The position numbers and the translations under genes are program-made. A DNA stretch of 42,685 bases, taken from the NCBI GenBank assembly GCA_014379355.1, contig JACMLX010000085.1, positions 1-42,685 of the forward strand, read 5' to 3'. Under the pieces are notes generated by a model. That model was not told the origin of the DNA. It saw only the letters and a program-made list of their open reading frames with translations, and made no database searches. Below, piece after piece: positions 8,709 through 17,822 of this stretch; the stretch's first letter is position 1; each line of letters starts with the position of its first letter. This DNA is from Gemmatimonadaceae bacterium. GTDB taxonomy: Bacteria; Gemmatimonadota; Gemmatimonadetes; Gemmatimonadales; Gemmatimonadaceae.

Positions 8709-9182
8709 TCAGTTCCGAACCGTCCAGCGGAAACCGTTGGTCGCGTCGCCGGTGACCGGGCCCCAGGATGAATAGCTGCCGTCGGTGAACACGGCGCGCG
8801 CATACAGGCGGTGGTCGCCCGACCCGTAATAGCCACACGCATCGCCCCACGGCGACACGGTGCCGACGTAGGTGCCATCGACATAGATCTTCACATACAG
8901 GTCCACGCGGCTGTCGATGCAGATCTGGCCCGGCTCCACGGCGGATGCGCCGCGGGTGCTCTTGCCAGCCGGCTCCGGCGTGGCGGCCTTCGAGACGGCG
9001 TTCGGCGCGTCGTCCTGACGCACGTTGGCATCGGCAGCACCACCGCGGGTCTTCGTGCTGTTCGACGTGGCACCGGCCTGCTTCTTCGCTCCCTGTGCCT
9101 GGACCGAGCCGGCGGCGAACATCGTCGCGGCGACGATGGACAAACCGAGGAGTGCCGTACGAATCGTGTTCTTGCGCATCAT
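8709..9182 (-). CDS. Small secreted protein of unknown function
   Basis: 157 residues from ATG 9182; an alternative ATG follows at 9179, and AGGTGA lies just upstream. The signal peptide is clear (MRKNTIRT, then a hydrophobic LLGLSIVAATMFA stretch, then GSVQAQG). A Ser/Ala/Pro-rich linker follows (residues ~35-85), then a compact C-terminal domain with two Cys and many aromatic residues: ICIDSRVDLYVKIYVDGTYV, WGDACGYYGSGDHRLYA and SSWGPVTGD. It has a beta-sandwich look, PEGA-like in that a 'V-Y-V-D-G-x-x-V-G-T' strand pair is visible. I do not recognise a named family. It stands alone between a convergent gene and the pseudokinase gene, which ends 140 bases upstream of it on the same strand. 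Confidence 0.75.
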   Translation of the reverse strand: MMRKNTIRTALLGLSIVAATMFAAGSVQAQGAKKQAGATSNSTKTRGGAADANVRQDDAPNAVSKAATPEPAGKSTRGASAVEPGQICIDSRVDLYVKIYVDGTYVGTVSPWGDACGYYGSGDHRLYARAVFTDGSYSSWGPVTGDATNGFRWTVRN

Positions 9183-9322
9183 TGATTCACCTGCTGAGAG
9201 GAGGAGACTGGCAGCCCTGGGGGGTAGGCTGCGCAACGATCGAATCCGGATACCACAATGTCAAGCACGAACTGGAGCACCACACCACACCCGCAGACAC
9301 ACACCTAGACACCGTCGATCGC

Positions 9323-10768
9323 TCATGTTGTCCATGACGCTTTCGAACGCGCCAGCAGGACGGCGAACCGATGGTCGTCACGCAGGATGTCCCAGCGCGG
9401 ATCGACCAGCAGTTCCGCCGTCCACGGCACGCGCCGCTCGATCGCTGACGCAATCGCGCGCAATGTACGCGTTTGTGCAGACGGCGTGAGACGCCGCACC
9501 GCTCCACGCGCAACAGCCGACTGCCCCGCCGCGACGATCACCGGATCGTCCACGCCGTGGGCGCACTCCGCGACGCACACCAGCGACGCCATCTCGAAGG
9601 CGCGCGTCAGCAGGAGCGCGCTGATCAGGGAGCGGAGCCCGGACAGATCGAGAGCCACGTCGTCGAACCAGGATCGGACGGCCAGCGTACGTGCTTCCGC
9701 GGCGCGGCCAAGCACGGCCAGCGCACGTGCGCGATACGGCAGGACGGCCCTCGCGTTCGGCGCAGCCTGCGACGCGCGATACGCGCCGACGGGATCACGC
9801 TCGGCGAGCAACCGCCAGCGACACTGCAAAGCCACGAGCCTCGCGTCTCGCGCGCCGACCTGCGCCGACGCGCGCCGCCAACAGTGTACCACCAGCGGAT
9901 CATCCGGCTCCGGCGGGAGATCGGCCACTTCGGCCCGATCGAGCAGCGCGTGCAGGACTCGCAGCGAGCGAGCGGCGCCATCACTGAGCGGACGCTCGGC
10001 GATCTCGCCCTCCAGCGCCGCCTCACGCGCGCCGACTTCCATGTCGTCCGACAACGCGGTGTCGCGCACTGCACACAGTGCCTGCGCGAAGGTGATAGCG
10101 GTCGCGAAACGTGCGCTCCGATCTCTGCCCAGGGCGCGATGCAGCAGGTGGATCAGTGCCTCCGGGAGATGATCCGGACACCGCAGGCCGACGCGCCATT
10201 GCGTGGCGGTGAGAGCTTCGAACAGCGCGCCGGCGAGTCCGAGAACATCGCGCGCCGCCGTCCGCGCGCGCTCCGAATCCACGTGTGCACGCGTGACGGT
10301 CGAAAACCCGCCCAGCTGGATCTGTCCGGCGTCGAGCGACAACGCCTCCGCCGACACGGCGCCATGCGCAAGTCCGAGACTGTGGGCAAAGTGCAGCAGA
10401 TCCGCGACCGCGATCGCGTGCTGCACCGCGTCAGCCACCGCGCGCGGCCCATCGCGTATGACGAGCGCACGCAGCGACGGCTCGCCCCATGGCGTCACAA
10501 TGTACAACCATCCGTCCGCACGTCCCGACGCGAGCAGTGGCACGACCGTCGGTTGATGCGCAAGGCACTCGAGTGCTCCGATCTCGCGCGCCATCTGCGC
10601 CGTCGCCATTCCATCAGCTGCGCACGACACGGCCGACACGCGCACCTCGTCACCATTCTCCACATCACGTGCACGTGTGACCATTCGCGCGCCCGACGCG
10701 GTCCACACACCGGAGAGCTCCCAGCGTGTGGCAAGACTGGCTTCGAGGGCGGTGCGTGACTCGTGCAC
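9323..10768 (-). CDS. Ser/Thr protein kinase-like pseudokinase with helical repeat tail
   Basis: 481 residues if the GTG at 10768 is used. This gives MHESRTALEASLATRWEL, the usual beginning of Gemmatimonadota-type kinases. The frame is open back to 10933, only 18 bases from the divergent sigma gene, so the longer form is unlikely. The kinase fold is recognisable (residues ~12-270) but the catalytic residues are gone. The VAIK lysine is replaced at about Ser45 (VRVS), HRDxKxxN reads HGAVSAEA (His135), and DFG reads GFS (154-156). The C-terminal ~200 residues are helical and end LLVDPRWDILRDDHRFAVLL, the standard tail of TPR-bearing kinases in this group. It is probably a signalling scaffold, possibly linked to the adjacent sigma factor. 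Confidence 0.72.
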   Translation of the reverse strand: MHESRTALEASLATRWELSGVWTASGARMVTRARDVENGDEVRVSAVSCAADGMATAQMAREIGALECLAHQPTVVPLLASGRADGWLYIVTPWGEPSLRALVIRDGPRAVADAVQHAIAVADLLHFAHSLGLAHGAVSAEALSLDAGQIQLGGFSTVTRAHVDSERARTAARDVLGLAGALFEALTATQWRVGLRCPDHLPEALIHLLHRALGRDRSARFATAITFAQALCAVRDTALSDDMEVGAREAALEGEIAERPLSDGAARSLRVLHALLDRAEVADLPPEPDDPLVVHCWRRASAQVGARDARLVALQCRWRLLAERDPVGAYRASQAAPNARAVLPYRARALAVLGRAAEARTLAVRSWFDDVALDLSGLRSLISALLLTRAFEMASLVCVAECAHGVDDPVIVAAGQSAVARGAVRRLTPSAQTRTLRAIASAIERRVPWTAELLVDPRWDILRDDHRFAVLLARSKASWTT

Positions 10769-10951
10769 GGAGCGTCGTCGGTTGAGGCGGCGAGAAATGC
10801 GCAGGACGAGGCGCTCTCCCAACAGACACGGTTTCGCCTGCAGTTGTCCCTGCCAGCGCCCGGATCGTGAGGCGCCAACACGGGAGGTGGCACGGGCTGG
10901 CGGCGGGCGATGGTGTGGTGCCTTCCAGCTCACCGCAATAGACTCGTTGAC

Positions 10952-11842
10952 ATGCCGTCATCCCGCTCGGACATCACGCAGCTCACCAGTCGCGCACTGG
11001 ATGGCGAGCTGAATGCAGCTGACGCCGCGCAGCTCGCGGCATCACGCGCCGGGTCCGCGCGATTCGACGACCTCGCCCGACAGATCGAAACGTCGCACGC
11101 GCAGCTTGCCATGTTTCGTCACTCCGCCAGTCGTGTGGTGTTGGCGCCCGCCGAGTGGGCCGAGCAGATCTTCGGTGTCTTGCGTGAGCAGCTGACGTCA
11201 CGCCGACCGTCACGGCGCCGGTTCGCCGAGGTGTCCGCGCGGGATGCCGCACACGCAGAGGACCTGGATCTCGCGCAATCAGCGATGGCCGGCGAGGAGC
11301 AGGCACAGCGGGAGATCTACTTCGGTCACATCGCGCTTGTGCAACACCTGCTGCAGACGCGACGTCTCGCCGCGTACCGCGATGACATCGCGCAGGACAT
11401 TTTCTTTCGTGTGTTCAGTCGGCTGCACACGTATCGCGGTGACTCGTCACTCAAGACCTGGATCCATCGCGTCGCGATCAATCACATCAACAACGTGCTC
11501 ACGCGCGACATGCCGAAGCGCGCGAAGGAGTTGAGCGAGTCGCAGCTCGACACTCAGGAAGGCAGCGTGAGCGTGATCGACGCCGCAGTCGATCCGGATG
11601 TGCTGCAGGACACGCGCGTCATGAACGCCGAACGTCGCGCAATCGTCGACGCGGCGCTGGCGCGCCTGCCGAACGCCGCGCGCACGGTCGTCGAGCTGAA
11701 GGAAATCGACGGGTTGACCTGCGAGGAAATCGCAGCGGTACTCTCCGTGCCGATGGGCACCGTGCAGTCGCGCCTCGCACGTGGCCGCGCGAGGCTGGCG
11801 GAGTATCTGGTCGCCGATCCGCGAGCCGGAAGCGCGCGGTAA
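10952..11842 (+). CDS. ECF-type RNA polymerase sigma factor with extra N-terminal domain
   Basis: 296 residues from ATG 10952, longer than the usual ~190 of ECF sigma factors. Region 2 is clear (about residues 125-190: YRDDIAQDIFFRVF, YRGDSSLKTWIHRVAIN), and region 4 holds the helix-turn-helix (LPNAARTVVELKEIDGL, then VPMGTVQSRLARGRARL). The first ~70 residues (SRALDGELNAADAAQLAASR) look like the N-terminal helices of a zf-HC2-type anti-sigma factor without the Cys/His zinc ligands. I see no separate anti-sigma gene nearby. The divergent neighbour is a pseudokinase. The N-terminal domain may therefore provide built-in control, but that is inference. Confidence 0.85.
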   Translation: MPSSRSDITQLTSRALDGELNAADAAQLAASRAGSARFDDLARQIETSHAQLAMFRHSASRVVLAPAEWAEQIFGVLREQLTSRRPSRRRFAEVSARDAAHAEDLDLAQSAMAGEEQAQREIYFGHIALVQHLLQTRRLAAYRDDIAQDIFFRVFSRLHTYRGDSSLKTWIHRVAINHINNVLTRDMPKRAKELSESQLDTQEGSVSVIDAAVDPDVLQDTRVMNAERRAIVDAALARLPNAARTVVELKEIDGLTCEEIAAVLSVPMGTVQSRLARGRARLAEYLVADPRAGSAR

Positions 11843-12007
11843 GCGACCTCTGCCGTTAAGCGCAGCAACCATCCGCCCGTTGTTGGCGACACAAGTGCAG
11901 TCCTGCGCGCGTAGGGCTCACCGAGGCGCCCAGACAGGCGCCGCCTCGACCCGAGACACGGTTCCCCGTGGCGTTCGAGTCCGAGGAATCCCGCACTCTG
12001 CACTGCC

Positions 12008-13921
12008 ATGCGTGTCACGAAGCGACGTGTCCTGGTGATGCTCGGCCTGACCACGGTGCTGCCGATGGTCATGTTCTATCCGTTCTTCGGTCACGCGCCG
12101 TGCCGAGTCGGTGCGCGCGTGCAGAAACTCAAGAGTGGTACGGAACTGCTCGATGCGGCCGGCAAGCGCGTCGGCTTCGTCGATCCGACACGCGATCGCT
12201 ACGTGACGCTGGCCGCGCTGCCGAAGCACGTGCCGATGGCCTTCACGGCGGTCGAGGATCGTCGACTCCACGCGTGGTATCATCGTGGCGTAGATCCGGT
12301 CGGCACCGTCGCCGCCGCCGTCGGCAACCTCACGCCGGGGGCCTCCTCGCGTCGCGGCGCCAGCACGATCCCCATGCAACTCGCCCGCGCCTTGTGCGGC
12401 GATCGCATGCCGCAGGATCACAGCTGGAGCGGCAAACTCGCGGAAGCAGGACTCGGTACGTATCTCACCACGCGTTTCGGCAAGCGTCAGGTGCTCGAGC
12501 TGTATCTCAACAGCGTGTATCTCGGCCGCAACCGCAATGGCATCGATGCCGCCGCGCGCTCGTACTACGGCAAGCCGGCAACCGCGCTCAGCGCCTCGGA
12601 TGCTGCGGAACTCGCGCACCTCGTGGCCAATCCGCGTGACCGTGATCCCGCACAGAACGCCGTCGCGGATCGTCGCGCCGCCATCGGGAGTGTGTTCGAA
12701 CGCATGCATCGCTTCGACGCCACGTTCACCGTCACGAAGAAGCGTATCGCGCCATCACGCACGCGCCTCTCGGCGGCGACCGTGCTGCCGTATCGTGGCT
12801 ACATCTCGCGTGTGCGCGATGGATTCGCGACGTGCGAACCGTCCGTCAGCTGCCCCACCAGTGTGCGCACGTTTCTCGATGCGAGCCTGCAGCGCTCCGC
12901 CGAGCGCGAGCTGACGGCGCTGGTGCGACGATTGCAGGGGCCGGAGCGCGGGAGACGCAAGAATGACAGCACTCCGCCGCGCGAGGTGGCCGGCATCTTC
13001 GTCGCGATGCGCGTGTCGACCGGGGAAGTGGTGAGTTATACCGGACGGCACGGTCGCACGACCGCTGGCGCGGATCTGCTGCGCATCGGTCGTATCCAGC
13101 CCGCGAGTGCGATCAAGCCGCTGCTGCTCGCCGCCGCAATCGATGACGAATCCATCGACAGCGACTGGACACTTAGCGAGTTGATGAACAATCACTGCCA
13201 GGATCCGAAGGTGCAGGCATACCTGGCGACGCTGAGCGGCTACGACGCGCCCGATCGCAGTATCGCTGAGGCGATGTATCGCAGCGACAACGTGCTCGGC
13301 GCCTGCCTGATGGCGGGACTGAGCACCGTGGCGAAGGAGCGATTGGTGCGAGCGGGCATTCTGCGCACGGTGAACGCCACGCCCGCTGACGGACTCGGAC
13401 TGCAGACCGTCGCACCGCTCGATCTGCTGACTGCGTACGCCGCATTGCGATCACCGGAGCGCGCCTTGCTGCCGCGCTTCAGCGGTTACGACGCAACTGG
13501 CCTCGCGTCACCGCTGATGTCGTCCATGGCGGCAGACATGACGTTCTCGATGCTGCAGGGAGTCGCGCAACAGGGCACCGGCTGGCGCGCCGCGAACATT
13601 CTTGGCGACGACTATTCACTGGCGGGCAAGACCGGCACAGCCGGGCGCGGCCGTGAACTCGTGTTCGTCGGCTTCGCGCGCGATCTCGTGGCGCTGCTGT
13701 GGGTCGGCGTCGTGTCGGGCAACGGTGCCGTATCACCGCAGCATGCGTCCGACGTGGTGGTGGAACCCTGGGCCCGCATCCTGCGGGCGTACGGTCCGCG
13801 CGACGACGCGACGTATGTGCGACGCGGGCCGGATCGTCAGTCTAATGTCGATGTCGATGCGGAAGCGTTGCGGCAATGGATCGTGAAGATGGCCCGGGTG
13901 GTCCATCGACAGACGCTGTAG
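12008..13921 (+). CDS. Bifunctional penicillin-binding protein (GT51 transglycosylase + transpeptidase)
   Basis: 637 residues, class A PBP, making and cross-linking peptidoglycan in the periplasm. An N-terminal membrane anchor spans residues ~8-27. GT51 motifs: catalytic Glu83 in VEDRRLHAWYHRGVDP, GASTIPMQLAR (~117-127) and LELYLNSVYLG (~163-173). Transpeptidase motifs: Ser367-x-x-Lys370 (PASAIKP), SDN at 426-428 and KTGT at 541-544. All essential residues are present. It is short for a class A PBP (usually 700-850), lacking large linker or PASTA regions. The transpeptidase half is reduced, so whether both activities are efficient is open. No obvious Shine-Dalgarno precedes ATG 12008. It follows the sigma gene by 165 bases on the same strand. 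Confidence 0.88.
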   Translation: MRVTKRRVLVMLGLTTVLPMVMFYPFFGHAPCRVGARVQKLKSGTELLDAAGKRVGFVDPTRDRYVTLAALPKHVPMAFTAVEDRRLHAWYHRGVDPVGTVAAAVGNLTPGASSRRGASTIPMQLARALCGDRMPQDHSWSGKLAEAGLGTYLTTRFGKRQVLELYLNSVYLGRNRNGIDAAARSYYGKPATALSASDAAELAHLVANPRDRDPAQNAVADRRAAIGSVFERMHRFDATFTVTKKRIAPSRTRLSAATVLPYRGYISRVRDGFATCEPSVSCPTSVRTFLDASLQRSAERELTALVRRLQGPERGRRKNDSTPPREVAGIFVAMRVSTGEVVSYTGRHGRTTAGADLLRIGRIQPASAIKPLLLAAAIDDESIDSDWTLSELMNNHCQDPKVQAYLATLSGYDAPDRSIAEAMYRSDNVLGACLMAGLSTVAKERLVRAGILRTVNATPADGLGLQTVAPLDLLTAYAALRSPERALLPRFSGYDATGLASPLMSSMAADMTFSMLQGVAQQGTGWRAANILGDDYSLAGKTGTAGRGRELVFVGFARDLVALLWVGVVSGNGAVSPQHASDVVVEPWARILRAYGPRDDATYVRRGPDRQSNVDVDAEALRQWIVKMARVVHRQTL

Positions 13922-13979
13922 GCGTTCGAGTAGCAGGCGAAGTGCGACAGTGTTCGCCGTCACGATGCGAGCATCCCTC

Positions 13980-15416
13980 ATGAAACCCCGTTTCGCAGCC
14001 ATGCTTCGATCGATCGTGCTCGGTCTTGTGTCGGTCGCGCTCGCGAGTGCGTCGAGCGCGCAGGCGCCGCGACTGGCATCGCTGGCCGACTTCGTCGGTA
14101 CGTATCGGGAGTCCGTCGGCCACACGCTCGAACTTGTCGCCGGCGATCTGCTGTACGCAGTCATCGACGAAGCGAAGTATCCGCTGCGCCGAGTGAGCAG
14201 CGATGTGTTCCTGAACGGGAGTGGTGACACGATCACGTTCCCGAGAAATCGGTCGGGCATCGTGACCGGATATGTCGAGCGAGGCGTCCAGCACGCCCGG
14301 ATCAGACGCTCGGTCGCCGCGACCAGCCTCGCGTTGGCGTCGCCTCGCCCGCTCGGCACCACATCGGCTTACCGGTATCGTGTACCTGTCGATCGACACG
14401 ACGGCATTCCTGTTGGTGACATCCGCAACTCCGATCTCGATGTCGCGACCGCTGAGCGTGTTGTGGCCGGCGTACTGGATGGCACATACAAGGATGTGCA
14501 CGGCGTGCTGCTGTTCCAGCACGGGAAACTGGTGCTCGAGGAATATTTCTACGGCTACGATGTGTCGCGACCGCATCAGCTGCGTTCCGCCACGAAATCG
14601 ATCGTCAGCGCGCTGGCAGGAATTGCAGTGGATCGCGGCGCCATTCCGGGCGTTTCGGCACCAGTCCTGCCGATGCTGGGCAATCCGCAGCTGGCGAATG
14701 CCGACCCTCGCAAGGCGCAGATCACGCTGAAGCAGATGCTTTCAATGAGCAGTGGCCTCGCGTGCAACGACTACGACCCCAGGTCACCCGGTCGCGAAAC
14801 CGCGCTGTACGAGTCGCCCGACTGGGTGAAGGCGACCCTCGACCTGCCGATGGTCGCAGATACCGGCAGCGAAGCGCACTACTGCAGCGGCGGCGTCGCG
14901 GTGACGGGGCGGATCGTCGAACGTGCTACAAGGATGCCGCTGCCAGCGTTCGCGCACGCGGCGCTCTTCTCTCCGTTAGGCATTCCGCGGTCGCACTGGC
15001 GCTGGAACTACACGCTCGACAACAGCAATCGCGAATTCGCGCAGATTCATCTCAGACCTCGCGACATGCTCAAGATCGGCATGGTGTACGCGAACGACGG
15101 CATGTGGCGCAAAACGCGGGTGATCTCCGAGTCGTGGGTGACGGCATCGCTCGCCGAGCAGTCGCAGATCGATGGTACACGCTATGGATACTTCTGGTGG
15201 GGCCCGTGGCTCAACGTCGAGACGCCTGCGGGCGCGAAACGCGTGAACTTGAATGCGGCGCAGGGCAACGGCGGCCAGAAGATCTATCTCGTGCCTGACC
15301 TCGACCTCGTCGCGGTCTTCACGGGAGGCGACTACAACTCTGGTGGCTCGCCACCAAACCGGATCATGGCACGCGACATCCTGCCGACGCTGCTGAAGGC
15401 GAGGGCTTCGCGCTGA
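13980..15416 (+). CDS. Secreted serine hydrolase, class C beta-lactamase fold
   Basis: 478 residues from ATG 13980, chosen because it gives a normal signal peptide (MKPRFAAMLRSIVLGLVSVA...SSAQA). The frame opens a little earlier. A ~100-residue N-terminal domain is followed by the beta-lactamase/esterase fold. The S-x-x-K motif is Ser203-A-T-K206 (RSATKSI), the Y-x-N/S motif is Tyr301-C-S303, and a late GNGGQKIYLVPD strand stands in for K/H-T-G. Typical members are esterases, peptidases or DD-carboxypeptidase-like enzymes, so antibiotic resistance should not be assumed. It follows the PBP gene by 58 bases on the same strand, which makes a role with cell-wall peptides or a shared transcript possible. 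Confidence 0.85.
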   Translation: MKPRFAAMLRSIVLGLVSVALASASSAQAPRLASLADFVGTYRESVGHTLELVAGDLLYAVIDEAKYPLRRVSSDVFLNGSGDTITFPRNRSGIVTGYVERGVQHARIRRSVAATSLALASPRPLGTTSAYRYRVPVDRHDGIPVGDIRNSDLDVATAERVVAGVLDGTYKDVHGVLLFQHGKLVLEEYFYGYDVSRPHQLRSATKSIVSALAGIAVDRGAIPGVSAPVLPMLGNPQLANADPRKAQITLKQMLSMSSGLACNDYDPRSPGRETALYESPDWVKATLDLPMVADTGSEAHYCSGGVAVTGRIVERATRMPLPAFAHAALFSPLGIPRSHWRWNYTLDNSNREFAQIHLRPRDMLKIGMVYANDGMWRKTRVISESWVTASLAEQSQIDGTRYGYFWWGPWLNVETPAGAKRVNLNAAQGNGGQKIYLVPDLDLVAVFTGGDYNSGGSPPNRIMARDILPTLLKARASR

Positions 15417-15452
15417 GAAGTTGTGCCGAAATGCGGCTTCGCTCGCGCAAGC

Positions 15453-16034
15453 CTATTTTCTCCACTGATTCGCGCGCACATTCTTCGCTGCGAGTCGCGC
15501 CGTTTCCTCGATGCGGCGCTGGCGAGTCTCCGGTTTTTTCGCAGTACTGATCCATTCGAGAATGCCGCGCTTCACGGAGCGCGGAAACTCGGCAAAATGC
15601 TCCTTGGCAAGAGTCTCCGCGTTCAGCGCAGCCGCAAGGTCGGGTGGGATTTCCAGGGACTCGATCGCATCGAGTTTCGTCCAGCTCCCATCGCGCTTGG
15701 CAGCATCGACCTTTGCGAGACCCGCCGCCGTCATGCGTCCGTCGGCGATCAATCTCGCCACGCGCTCCTTGTTGGGACGCGACCAGCCGGTGCGCGGCTT
15801 GCGCGGCGCGAACCACAACATGGATCGCTCGCTGTCGAGCGCACGCGGCAGACTGTCGACCCAGCCAAAGGCCAGCGCCTCCTCGACACTCTCCGCATAC
15901 GACATGCGCGGTTTCCCCGTCGCGGTCTTCCAGCTGACGAGCCACACGCCCTCGCTGCGCGCCGCTTGGCGCGCGAGCCAGCGACGCCATTGTCTCACGG
16001 TGGTTGCGTGAAACTGTTCTGCCTCTTCGCGCAC
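15453..16034 (-). CDS. YdeI/OmpD-associated-like protein
   Basis: 193 residues from a GTG start that lies 7 bases after the SDR stop, so the two are co-transcribed. Family markers: an N-terminal FHATTVRQWRRWLAR helix, EGVWLVSWKTATGK, SYAESVEEALAFGWVDS and FAPRKPRTGWSRPNKERVA; then a C-terminal helical part with AEFPRSVKRGILEWI and KPETRQRRIEETARL. These fit the YdeI/OmpD-associated family, often annotated as bacteriocin-protection protein YdeI/OmdA. The molecular role is not established. It is cytoplasmic, with no signal peptide. Confidence 0.85.
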   Translation of the reverse strand: MREEAEQFHATTVRQWRRWLARQAARSEGVWLVSWKTATGKPRMSYAESVEEALAFGWVDSLPRALDSERSMLWFAPRKPRTGWSRPNKERVARLIADGRMTAAGLAKVDAAKRDGSWTKLDAIESLEIPPDLAAALNAETLAKEHFAEFPRSVKRGILEWISTAKKPETRQRRIEETARLAAKNVRANQWRK

Positions 16035-16041
16035 CGACGTG

Positions 16042-16770
16042 CTACCAGGGCAGAGGCTGGCCGTCGCGATAAAAGCCGCCGCGCGGGCCGTCGTCCGGAA
16101 TACGCACCGCCCACATCACCGACGCGGCGCCATCGCGCACCGGTCGGGCGCCCATCGATTCGCCGCCCGGGAATGTCGCAGTGAAGCCCGGGCACACCGC
16201 GTTGACGATGACCGGCGTGTCCCGCAGTTCGAACGCGAGTGCGTCGGTGAGTGCGTTAAGCGCGGCCTTGGCGATGCCGTACCCCGGGCCCATCCCGTTG
16301 CCGGAGTGCAGGCCGAACGCAACATCGTCGTGCGATCCCGCACCGCTCGACACGTTCACCACGCGCGGCGAAGGGCTGCGCCGGAGCAGCGGGAGCAGCA
16401 ATTGTGTCGTACGCCACGTGCCGAACAATGTGACGTCCATCGCGCTCCGGGCCGCGTCGAGATTCGCGGTGCTCGGCACCTGACCGAACTCCGTCACGCC
16501 GGCGGCATTGTTGATCAGGACATCGACGTGGCCGAAGTCAGATTCGACGCGCGCAACCAGCTCGGCGACGCTTTCGACATTCGTGACATCGAGCGCGGCG
16601 CCGCGCACGTCATTGCCCTGTCCGGCCAGCTGCGCCGCGAGCGAATCCGCGATGGACTGCCGTCGAGCCGACAAAAGCACCGTGAAGCCTTCGGCCGCCA
16701 GCTGCCGACACACCTCGAATCCGATCCCCTCGACACGTCCCACTCCCGTCACGATTGCAACCCGAGTCAT
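16042..16770 (-). CDS. Short-chain dehydrogenase/reductase (SDR)
   Basis: 242 residues, a classical NAD(P)-dependent SDR of normal length. The Rossmann dinucleotide motif is TGVGRVEGIG (residues ~8-17), with ARR following strand 2, which favours NADP(H). NNAAG is at ~87-91. The catalytic Ser is in VVNVSSGAG (~141-142), with Tyr164 and Lys168 in YGIAKAALNALT. The late motif CPGFTAT (PG) is present. A 'carbonyl reductase'-like subtype (longer loop SHDDVAFGLHSGNGM before the Tyr) is plausible, but the substrate cannot be read from sequence. It is the first gene of a two-gene operon with the YdeI-like protein. Confidence 0.88.
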   Translation of the reverse strand: MTRVAIVTGVGRVEGIGFEVCRQLAAEGFTVLLSARRQSIADSLAAQLAGQGNDVRGAALDVTNVESVAELVARVESDFGHVDVLINNAAGVTEFGQVPSTANLDAARSAMDVTLFGTWRTTQLLLPLLRRSPSPRVVNVSSGAGSHDDVAFGLHSGNGMGPGYGIAKAALNALTDALAFELRDTPVIVNAVCPGFTATFPGGESMGARPVRDGAASVMWAVRIPDDGPRGGFYRDGQPLPW

Positions 16771-16935
16771 ATCGCCGTACTCCGTCGATGCGTGGAATGC
16801 GCGCGCCGCTGGAGGACGAGAGCTGCCGCGTCTCGTGCATTCCTGGCGCAGGACGGAGAAATCTCCTGCCGTCCGGGATATCGCGCCAGTGGTCGCTGAA
16901 TGAGTCTTTGTCCAATGGCCAACGTCCGGCGAGCG

Positions 16936-17820
16936 TCAGCCGTCCGCCCGCTTGATCTGCACCAGGCGTTCCTTCGCGAGCCTTCGTCCAGTCGGTGTCG
17001 CAGCCAGGCCGCCGCCTGCCGTCTCGCGATAGCGCACGTCCATCTCCTTGCCGATCTCGCCCATCACATCGATCACCTCGTCGACGGGAATCGCGAACGT
17101 GACACCCGCCATTGCCATTTCGATCGCGGCCATCGCAATGGCGGCGCCGGTGGCGTTGCGGAACACACACGGCAGTTCGACCAGCCCGCCGAGTGGATCA
17201 CAGACGAGGCCGAGTGTGCCTTGCTGCGCGAGTGCGGTCGCATGACCGGCCTGTGATGGTGTGCCGCCGAGCATCTCCACCGCCGCACCCGCGGCCATGC
17301 CGGCCGCCGCACCTGTCTCGGCCTGACATCCGCCCTCCGCACCGCTCAGCGATGCACGTTCGGCGACGACCGCGCCGATGAGGCCCGCGGTCGCGAGTGC
17401 ATCGATGACCTTCTCGTCGGGAATGTTCTTCGCGAGAGCGATACCGGTCAGCACGGCCGGCAGCACACCCGCGCCGCCCGCCGTCGGGGCCGCGACGATC
17501 ACGCCCATCGCGGCGTTCACCTCCTGCACGGCCAGCGCGCGCATCAGCACATCGCGGAAGAGTGTGCCGCTCAAAGGACCTTCGGGTCCCGATATCAGTT
17601 TTGCGGCGTCGCCGCCTACCAGGCCGGAGGCCGACCGCAGGTCGCCGCTTTCACCCTGCGTGATGGCGCCGCGCATGATGTGCAGTGCGCGTCCGAGTGC
17701 GTTGCGGATGTCGGCGATCGTGCGACCGCCGTCCGCAGCTTCCGCCTCGAGCGCGACGGTGGCGAGGCTCACTCCGCGCGACTCGGCGTCACGAATCGCC
17801 TCTGCCAGTGACTTGTACAT
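16936..17820 (-). CDS. sdaAA: L-serine dehydratase, alpha subunit
   Basis: 294 residues. This iron-sulfur enzyme deaminates L-serine to pyruvate and ammonia together with the beta subunit encoded 2 bases upstream. The three conserved cluster cysteines are visible: Cys165 (GGCQAETG), Cys207 (LVCDPLGG) and Cys218 (ELPCVFRN). Other family signatures are NAAMGVIVAAPTAGGAGVLP and GAEGGCQAE. Length and domain content match the split (two-subunit) SdaAA type of Gram-positive and related bacteria. Only the last ~40 residues are variable (GRRLAKERLVQ). Start ATG 17820. It is the last gene of the sdaAB-sdaAA pair. Confidence 0.95.
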   Translation of the reverse strand: MYKSLAEAIRDAESRGVSLATVALEAEAADGGRTIADIRNALGRALHIMRGAITQGESGDLRSASGLVGGDAAKLISGPEGPLSGTLFRDVLMRALAVQEVNAAMGVIVAAPTAGGAGVLPAVLTGIALAKNIPDEKVIDALATAGLIGAVVAERASLSGAEGGCQAETGAAAGMAAGAAVEMLGGTPSQAGHATALAQQGTLGLVCDPLGGLVELPCVFRNATGAAIAMAAIEMAMAGVTFAIPVDEVIDVMGEIGKEMDVRYRETAGGGLAATPTGRRLAKERLVQIKRADG

Positions 17821-17822
17821 GC

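Noticed and set aside
10769-10933. Longer N-terminus of the pseudokinase from GTG 10933
   Set aside because: It would leave 18 bases between divergent start codons. The family-typical start is at GTG 10768.
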